Assembly (NCBI GenBank): GCA_027858915.1 | Contig: JAQIBT010000055.1 | Location: forward strand, 1 to 64,000 | DNA from: Salinisphaera sp. | GTDB taxonomy: Bacteria; Pseudomonadota; Gammaproteobacteria; Nevskiales; Salinisphaeraceae | Length of the DNA stretch: 64,000 nt | Direction of reading: 5' to 3' | Part shown: one piece after another, positions 58,405 through 64,000 of the stretch | Layout of the letters: each line of letters opens with the position of its first letter | Numbering within the stretch: the first letter of the stretch is position 1 | The notes under the pieces: model-generated | Seen by the model: only the letters and a program-made list of their open reading frames with translations | Told to the model about the DNA's origin: nothing | Database searches by the model: none | Made by a program: the position numbers and the translations under genes

Positions 58405-58520
58405 GGCTTATCCGGCGGTAGGTGTGGCGTTATAGCCGGCGTCCTGAACGGCCTCGGCCAGGGCCTGGGCCGAGACGCGGTCAGCGTCGTGGGCAATACG
58501 GGCCTGCTGTGGGTCTAGCG

Positions 58521-60248
58521 CTAAAATTGCATAAAAAAGGCAGATTCCGTCCAACTATTTGATATAATTGGATTTACCACAAAAACGCTTCGGACGAAGC
58601 GAACCGGAATCTGCCTTGTGAGCTATTCTAAACCAGAGCCACTTCGTTTTCATGCCATCGACGGCATGACGGTACGCGGCGATTTCGAAGGCGGCGCCTT
58701 ATCCAGCGATTTCGGCCCCCTTCTGCTGCGCGAGACAGAAAACCAAATCGGCCTGATTGATCGACTCACGGGGGCCATCAACGACCGCCGGCATCCGTCC
58801 TACATCGAGCATTCCATGCATGATCTGCTGACACAGCGGATTTTTCAGGTCGCCTGCGGTTATGAAGACGCCAACGACAGCAACACACTGCGCCACGATC
58901 CCATGTTCAAGCTGGGCGCCGGTCATCGCCCATTGGATGCCGACCAGGCTCTGGCTCACGCCTCGACGTTTACACGCCTGGGCCAGGCCCTGAGTCGAAC
59001 CGACATTTACCGTATCGCCAAGGCGTTTCTGGAACACTTCGTATCGTGTTACGCCACACCGCCCCAAGTGATCGTGCTGGATCTCGACCACACGGATCAT
59101 CGGGTCCATGGCCAGCAGGAGCTGGCCTTGTTCAATACGCACTATGGCGATGACTGTTATCTGCCGCTGTTGATCTTCGAAGGCTTGAGTGGCCGGCTCA
59201 TCAGTGCCGTACTGCGCCCCGGCAAGACGCCGACCGGTCATGAGAACACCGCCATCCTGAAACGGGTATTGGCCGGATTGCGTCGCCATTGGCCGGACAC
59301 GCACATTGTTGTGCGCGGTGACACGGGTTTCGCTCAGCCGGCATTGATGCGTGAAGTACAGGCCGACCCGCGTGCGGACTTCATCTTGGGTTTGGGCGCC
59401 GGACACCCGAAGACGCTGCGACCGAAAGCGGATGTCTGGCTGACCGAGGCACGGCAATCAATGAACGAAGGCATGGCCTTGGCCGCAGCCAACAACCAAA
59501 GTGGCCCGGAGCGAGTACGCCTGTATGGCGAAGTCGATTACCGTGCCGGCAGCTGGGATGGCATTGAATGCCGCGTCTGCTGCAAGGCCGAGGTCAATCG
59601 TTTGGGTGACAATCCCCGCTTCGTGGTCACGTCCATTAAAAATGCCCATCCCGAAACCGTGTACCGTGATCTGTACTGCGCTCGCGGTCAGGATGAAAAC
59701 TACATCAAGCAACTCAAGATCGACCTGGTCAGCGATCGCATGAGTGAACAAGGCTTCGTCGGCAATCACCTGCGCTTGTTTTATGCCTGTGCCGCCTATG
59801 AATTGATGCACGCATTGCGCATCAATACGCTCAAGGGGACAGCACTGGAACGGGCGCAGCCAGCCACGCTGCGCCACAAGCTGTTCAAGTTGGCGGTGCG
59901 TGTCGTGCAGCACACCGATCGGATCAAGCTGCATCTGCCCACGGCGTGCCCGGTGGCCGGCCTGCTGGCCCGTGTCACCGAGATCTTCTATCGCACACCG
60001 CGGCTCAAGCCCGGATAGGCTTGCCGGTCGTTCCATCGAAACGATATTGGGCTTGTGAACACGCAGGCCAGGGCCGGCTGTGGCCGAAATCGGCTCGAAC
60101 AGTACTATGCGCACACAATGCGGGCACCACAGACGTCGATCGGGTCGCTATTGGCTAAAAAACAGCCCGTGTGCGAACGAGTTGCCAGAGCAATTGGCTG
60201 AGAATTAGATTTATTGGGGCCGCAGCGCCGGTTTATGCAACATCTCGG
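58521..60248 (+). mobile_element. IS1380-family insertion sequence
   Basis: About 1.73 kb with one transposase gene. Imperfect terminal inverted repeats share TTGCATAAA (CTAAAATTGCATAAA on the left; CCGAGATGTTGCATAAA read from the right). It is flanked by a direct repeat of CTAG or up to CTAGCG (58515-58520 and 60249-60254). Removing it with one copy of the repeat restores the HMA frame exactly. Confidence 0.9.
58618..60018 (+). CDS. IS1380 transposase
   Basis: 466 aa from a GTG. IS1380 features are GGALSSDFGPLLLRETENQI, SMHDLLTQRIFQVACGYEDA, and the DDE residues in VLDLDHTDHRVHG, VVRGDTGFAQP and RGQDENYIKQLKIDL. Complete and probably active. Confidence 0.95.
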   Translation: MSYSKPEPLRFHAIDGMTVRGDFEGGALSSDFGPLLLRETENQIGLIDRLTGAINDRRHPSYIEHSMHDLLTQRIFQVACGYEDANDSNTLRHDPMFKLGAGHRPLDADQALAHASTFTRLGQALSRTDIYRIAKAFLEHFVSCYATPPQVIVLDLDHTDHRVHGQQELALFNTHYGDDCYLPLLIFEGLSGRLISAVLRPGKTPTGHENTAILKRVLAGLRRHWPDTHIVVRGDTGFAQPALMREVQADPRADFILGLGAGHPKTLRPKADVWLTEARQSMNEGMALAAANNQSGPERVRLYGEVDYRAGSWDGIECRVCCKAEVNRLGDNPRFVVTSIKNAHPETVYRDLYCARGQDENYIKQLKIDLVSDRMSEQGFVGNHLRLFYACAAYELMHALRINTLKGTALERAQPATLRHKLFKLAVRVVQHTDRIKLHLPTACPVAGLLARVTEIFYRTPRLKPG

Positions 60249-60423
60249 CTAGCGATACCGAACAGCCTTTGGCGCCGGCCTGTTGTTCCAGCACATGCTG
60301 GACAATTTGTACGCAGCCGGCACAGTGCATGCCGTCGATTTCCAGTGTTGTCGTCTGCATCGTCCACTCCTGATGAGTCGGTATTCGGGAGGCGCCGAAC
60401 ACCCGCTTGTGTATGTGCAGACG

Positions 60424-60454
60424 AGTCTATTAGCTGGAGTCGACTCAAGGTCAA
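60424..60454 (-). promoter_or_regulatory. MerR-type promoter with 19-bp spacer
   Basis: On the minus strand TTGACC (-35) and TAGACT (-10) are 19 bp apart, with the dyad GAGTCGACTC centred between them. This is the layout recognised by MerR, ZntR and CueR activators. It lies 42 bp behind the MerR-family gene and 64 bp ahead of the HMA gene, so the operon is under this regulator. Confidence 0.88.
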
Positions 60455-60495
60455 GCATTCATTTCAGAAGATTTGCTCGGACCGTAAAGCAGGGA

Positions 60496-60888
60496 TCAAT
60501 CCAGTGTATCGAGACCGTCGATGATCGGGCAGCCGTGGTCGCTGCCGCGGCACAATTCGAGGAGTCGTTCGAGTTCCTGCTGCAGTTGATCGAGATCCGC
60601 CATACGATGACGTATTTCCTGCAGCTTCTGCTCGGTCAGCTGCGCCACTTCCGGCCGAGCGGCACTCCGGCAACCCTTGAATTCGAGCAGTTGCCGGATT
60701 TCGTCAAGTGAGAAATTGCAGCGTTGCGCACGTTGGATAAAACGCAGTCGCGAAAGGTCTCCGGGCTCGTAGCGTCGGCGTCCGCCCGGGTCGCGTGCAA
60801 TTCGTGGCAGCAGGCCGATCTTCTCGTAATAGCGCAGCGTATCGATAGACAAACCCGTACGCTGTGCTGTTTCGCCAATGCTTGGCAT
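60496..60888 (-). CDS. MerR-family metal-responsive regulator
   Basis: 130 aa from ATG 60888 with AAGGAG upstream. The MerR helix-turn-helix (IGETAQRTGLSIDTLRYYEK) is followed by the coiled coil and a metal loop CRGSDHGCPIIDGL, like CueR/ZntR (two Cys about seven residues apart, then PII). A third cysteine is in FKGCRSAA. The loop spacing does not fix the metal. It would control the HMA-CcdA-ATPase operon from the dyad downstream. Confidence 0.92.
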   Translation of the reverse strand: MPSIGETAQRTGLSIDTLRYYEKIGLLPRIARDPGGRRRYEPGDLSRLRFIQRAQRCNFSLDEIRQLLEFKGCRSAARPEVAQLTEQKLQEIRHRMADLDQLQQELERLLELCRGSDHGCPIIDGLDTLD

Positions 60889-60917
60889 GGAATCTACTCC
60901 TTAAAATCCAACGGTTA

Positions 60918-62024
60918 TCACCGCCGCGACGCGGTGCTCATCAACCCGTAAAGCACCGCGGTGCCCAATAGCGCAAACGTAGTCATGACCAGGGTGAAAT
61001 CGAATTTTACCTGCAGAAAACCCATCAGGCTCTGGCTACTTAGCCGGGGCGGTATCCAGTTCAATGCGCTAAACAGATACTCCATCAACACGGCACTGGT
61101 GGTCATGGTCAGGAAGAACACGACGAAGATATACACGGCTGCTTTCCAGCCGAAGAATTTCTTCCACAGGTTCAGAATAGGCACCGTGATCAGATCTGCG
61201 TAGATACAGGCGATAACGCCGGCAAACGATACGCCGGAAGCCCACAGCGCCGCCGCAAAAGGCACGTTGCCGATCGAACCGATGAAACTCACCACGCCGG
61301 CCAACACACCCAGCGTGGCGTTGCCAACGATGCCGGCCGGGCCGGTGGGCGCTGGAAACAAAGCACTCCAGAATGCGGTCGGCACCAACGCCACAATGAC
61401 GCCGGCAATAAAAAAACCGAAAAGCGCGCTCTTGTAGATCTTGCCCAGGGTGTGGAAGTAATTGCGGGCGATGCGCTGCCAGCCTTCGCGGCTGGTGAGC
61501 TGTTCCTTCCAGCCCATGGGCGCGGCGACGCCGCGGGTAAAGCGTACCGGCGCCGGATCATCCGGAAACTGTTCCTGCAAACGGGTCCGTGCCTGTTCGA
61601 ACAGTTGGCGCGGTAACGTCAGCCGCACCAGGAGATAAACGATGGCGATCAACAGGAATCCGCCGAGCAGTTCAGCGACCAGGAACTGCCAGCCGAGCAG
61701 GGCATAAATGAGAATACCCAGTTCGAACACCAGGTTGGTCGAGGCGAAACTGAAAGCAAAGGAGGCCTCGGCGGACGCTCCTTTCTTGAACAGTGTCTGG
61801 GTGATGCTCAGCGCGCCGAAGGTACAGGCCGAGCTGGCAACGCCCGCCGCCGTGGCCTTGCCGGCGGTCAGCAAATCCCGCCCGCCGAGGATATCGGCCA
61901 GCCGGTCCTGGTCGATCAGGGTTTCGATCAGCGCGGTGAACATGATGCCGAACAGGATGGGCCACAAGGCCTTGTAGAACAGGCCGAGGCCGATAAGCAG
62001 GCTGTCGCTGAGTGCGTCAATCAT
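60918..62024 (-). CDS. DUF318/ArsP-like permease
   Basis: 368 aa from ATG 62024; a longer frame from 62111 lacks support. About eight helices are seen. The permease family shows ETLIDQDRLADILGGRDLLT, SSACTFGALSITQTLFKKGA and two-fold repeated helices with CIYADLITVPILNLWKKFFG. Some relatives, such as ArsP, export trivalent organoarsenicals; the Cys-containing SSACTFGA site supports a soft-metal or metalloid substrate. It ends 30 bp before the MerR gene in the same direction. Confidence 0.85.
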   Translation of the reverse strand: MIDALSDSLLIGLGLFYKALWPILFGIMFTALIETLIDQDRLADILGGRDLLTAGKATAAGVASSACTFGALSITQTLFKKGASAEASFAFSFASTNLVFELGILIYALLGWQFLVAELLGGFLLIAIVYLLVRLTLPRQLFEQARTRLQEQFPDDPAPVRFTRGVAAPMGWKEQLTSREGWQRIARNYFHTLGKIYKSALFGFFIAGVIVALVPTAFWSALFPAPTGPAGIVGNATLGVLAGVVSFIGSIGNVPFAAALWASGVSFAGVIACIYADLITVPILNLWKKFFGWKAAVYIFVVFFLTMTTSAVLMEYLFSALNWIPPRLSSQSLMGFLQVKFDFTLVMTTFALLGTAVLYGLMSTASRR

Positions 62025-62216
62025 CGATAAGTTCCGAACGGCGTTGAAGACCGTGTCGTGTGGTGGCAGTCCAGGGCGCGACGTGGCCAGGCGCGCCCGG
62101 TGAAAAAACACCGGCAGAGCGGGATCGGCCCTGCCGGTAGTCCGGTGGCTTTATGCCGAAGCCCGGCAAGCGTCAGCGCAGTCCCGGCAGCGCTGCGCCT
62201 CGTGCTGGGCATGTGG

Positions 62217-63437
62217 TTATCGCTGTCCTTTTGCTCGGTCTGGTACCTCGGATCGAAACAACCGGATCGAACCCAGGGCGAGTATCAATTCAATCACCGC
62301 AAACAACGCCAATGCGGTGCCGAAGCCCAACCGCAGAACCTCGCCGAAAATCAAGCTGCCCAGGCCAAAACCCACGAACAGGGTAAACACGTTCAAGCCC
62401 ATTGCCTGGCCGGGCCGCTTGCCGCCGAGCGAGGTGACGATGCCGGCGAACAAGGGTTGGGTCGTGTCATAGCCCAGCGACAGCAGCATCGCGACGACCG
62501 GCGCAAGAAGCACCGGGAAATCGAACAATAAGCCCCCCGCGGCCAACGCGCTCAGACCGAGCCCGATCGGCAACAATCGCGCGCGACCCCAGCGGTCCGC
62601 CGCGCGGCCGATCAGCGGGCCAAACAACAAACCGGGCACGCCGTAGCCGAGCAGGGCCAGACCAATGCCGACCGGCCCGAGGCCGTAGCGTTGTTCGAGA
62701 TAGACGCCCAGCCAGGTGAACACACCGGAATGAAACATCGAGTTCACAAAAACATAGCCGTAGGTGCGCTGGCCGCGGGCGGTGCCGAGCAGGCCCAGAT
62801 AGCCGCGCATCAGATCGCCGAATGTGCCGCCTACTGGCTGCATCGCAGTGGCAATCAGGCGGCGATAGGGTAGAAACAACAGCAGGACTATCCCACCTGC
62901 CGCGCTGACGGCCAGGAAAAGCCCACGCCAGCCGATAACGGGCACCAGTATCGAGCCCAGCGGCGAGCCAAACGCCATCCCCCCGGCCATCGCCGCAAAC
63001 AGCCAGCCGAGTGGCCGGCCGCGCTGCTCGTAAGGGAAAAGCTGTGCGACCAGCACGAGTGCGAGCGGCACCACGCCGCTGGCGCCCAGGCCGGTCAGCA
63101 CGCGCCACAACACCATCTGTTCGACGGATGTGGCGGTCGCCGTGAGCGCTGTGAGGACCGCAAACATCGCCAGGGAAGCCAACATGACCCGTTGAACCCC
63201 GAGCCGATCTGCCAGCAGGCCGGACACCAGGGTGGCGATGCCGTAGGGAATTAAATACGCCGGAACCACAAAGCCCGCGGTATGGACCGAGGTGGCAAAC
63301 GCGTCGGCGAGCGCCGGTATGATCGGCGCCACCATATAGGCCTGGAAAAAGATGATGAACGTGGCGAGCGCGAGCATCCGCAGCAAACGCTCGCGTTCAT
63401 GATGGGTGGATACGCGCGCGACGGCCTCGTTTGACAT
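62217..63437 (-). CDS. MFS efflux transporter
   Basis: 406 aa, 12 helices, with AAGGAGACCCC ahead of the ATG. MFS motif A is GLLADRLGVQRVMLASLAMF, and a second is GRAADRWGRARLLPIGLG. It resembles drug/metal-linked DHA1 pumps. It is the first complete gene behind DUF4396 at the window edge and precedes the permease. Substrate unknown. Confidence 0.88.
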   Translation of the reverse strand: MSNEAVARVSTHHERERLLRMLALATFIIFFQAYMVAPIIPALADAFATSVHTAGFVVPAYLIPYGIATLVSGLLADRLGVQRVMLASLAMFAVLTALTATATSVEQMVLWRVLTGLGASGVVPLALVLVAQLFPYEQRGRPLGWLFAAMAGGMAFGSPLGSILVPVIGWRGLFLAVSAAGGIVLLLFLPYRRLIATAMQPVGGTFGDLMRGYLGLLGTARGQRTYGYVFVNSMFHSGVFTWLGVYLEQRYGLGPVGIGLALLGYGVPGLLFGPLIGRAADRWGRARLLPIGLGLSALAAGGLLFDFPVLLAPVVAMLLSLGYDTTQPLFAGIVTSLGGKRPGQAMGLNVFTLFVGFGLGSLIFGEVLRLGFGTALALFAVIELILALGSIRLFRSEVPDRAKGQR

Positions 63438-63581
63438 GGGGTCTCCTTGGATCGATCGGTTGATGAGCCCAGCCAGGTCGGCCCACCGGCGAATAATCGG
63501 GCCGGCGTGCCACGCACGATTCGCAATGCAACTCGTGGCCCAGCCGACCCGACTGGATGATCTTGCGACTCGGCGGGAAAT

Positions 63582-64000
63582 CTATCCCGACTCGGCCGGC
63601 GTCGTAACGCCTCGCCCGAGCAGCCAACGCACCATCGGGTAGGCGGTCATGAAGCCCAGCAGCAGCCCGCCCCACATGACGAACCAGAACGCGATCGTGG
63701 TGGGTGGATAGCCCAGTACAAAGGCGACGATCAGCATCGTCACACCCATGCCGGTATCGAAGGCGACAATCGCGAACACCGAGATCTTCAGCGCCACCCG
63801 CAGCCGCAGGCCGGCCGAGCGGATCTGGCCGGCCCGGGTCAGCGATCGATATTCGAAGACAATCAACAACGGCAGAGCGAAGGCAGCAATGAGCAGGATC
63901 ATCGGCCACACCCCCTTGCCGGCGATCGTCAGGCCGGTGCCCACCACAATCGGCACGGCAATCAGATGACCAATGAACGACGCCGCACCGCCCGGAATCG
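63582..64000 (-). CDS. DUF4396-like membrane protein (partial)
   Basis: The frame is open to the right edge. The visible part includes PGGAASFIGHLIAVPIVVGT, KISVFAIVAFDTGMGVTMLI and the family tail AFWFVMWGGLLLGFMTAYPM with VRWLLGRGV, which corresponds to WFMMQIAMIIGFTTAYPANW in the 9-kb paralogue. The N-terminal part with the Cys motif lies beyond the window. Confidence 0.75.
   Translation of the reverse strand, partial: IPGGAASFIGHLIAVPIVVGTGLTIAGKGVWPMILLIAAFALPLLIVFEYRSLTRAGQIRSAGLRLRVALKISVFAIVAFDTGMGVTMLIVAFVLGYPPTTIAFWFVMWGGLLLGFMTAYPMVRWLLGRGVTTPAESG

Larger units (their letters stand above)
58408..60360 (-). pseudogene. HMA metallochaperone gene split by IS1380
   Basis: The N-terminal part (MQTTTLEIDGMHCAGCVQIV to SVSL, 60360-60249) and C-terminal part (DPQQARIAHDADRVSAQALA with EAVQDAGYNATPTAG, 58520-58408) lie on either side of the IS1380 element. 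Joining them at the duplicated CTAG gives an unbroken 72-aa HMA protein with an intact CxxC. The N-terminal half has AGGAG upstream and the MerR-type promoter at 60424-60454. In the present state only a 39-residue fragment plus tail (AEMLHKPALRPQ) would be made. Confidence 0.93.

Overview
The window reads as a dense heavy-metal and metalloid resistance island from a high-GC, Gram-negative proteobacterium, most likely a gammaproteobacterium. The evidence is a tripartite RND/TolC efflux system, Lgt, IS21 and IS1380 elements, and MerR, CsoR and RcnR-type metal sensors. The genus cannot be fixed from the sequence alone. No rRNA, tRNA, CRISPR array or replication origin was seen.

Layout. (1) 1-12.8 kb is a copper region. 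A divergent intergenic region at 9.6 kb carries a good sigma70-like promoter and a CsoR-type operator. To the right lie a CopZ-like chaperone, a CsoR-family repressor and a CopA ATPase, ending in a terminator. To the left is a long leftward run: DUF4396, methyltransferase, small secreted or membrane Met/Cys-rich proteins, DUF411, 1-Cys peroxiredoxin, Lgt, multicopper oxidase and a second Cu ATPase that is frameshifted. (2) 13.1-18.1 kb is an arsenosugar-type operon: ArsS radical SAM, glutaredoxin, DUF3047, a VTT-membrane/pyridine-nucleotide oxidoreductase fusion and a TIGR04283-like glycosyltransferase. (3) 18.3-27.5 kb is mixed: an ECF sigma/anti-sigma/secreted protein unit, an SSS symporter, CMD/TetR, a dehalogenase, an NAD(P)H reductase and an acetamidase. 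(4) 27.6-37.5 kb holds a group II intron scrap, a 5'-truncated ATPase, an RcnR-like regulator with an NreB-like MFS and an unusual P-type ATPase, then CDF and ZIP metal transporters among several pseudogenes. (5) 37.5-46 kb is an RND-MFP-TolC operon behind a two-component system, plus an orphan degenerate response regulator. (6) 46-55 kb has DUF305/YncE, a second ECF sigma/anti-sigma pair and an IS21 element next to a DUF4382 lipoprotein. (7) 55.3-64 kb is a MerR-controlled unit (HMA chaperone, CcdA-like protein, YPC-motif P-type ATPase). Its HMA gene is split by an IS1380 element. Next to it are an ArsP/DUF318 permease, an MFS pump and another DUF4396 protein.

Together the genes suggest layered handling of Cu(I) (sensing, chaperoning, export, periplasmic oxidation), Ni/Co, Zn/Cd and arsenic. 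At least five metal genes carry a frameshift, nonsense codon, truncation or IS insertion. This points to repeated acquisition followed by decay. The candidate for a less-described system is the MerR/HMA/CcdA/YPC-ATPase unit, whose ATPase family also left two separate 3' remnants elsewhere in the window.
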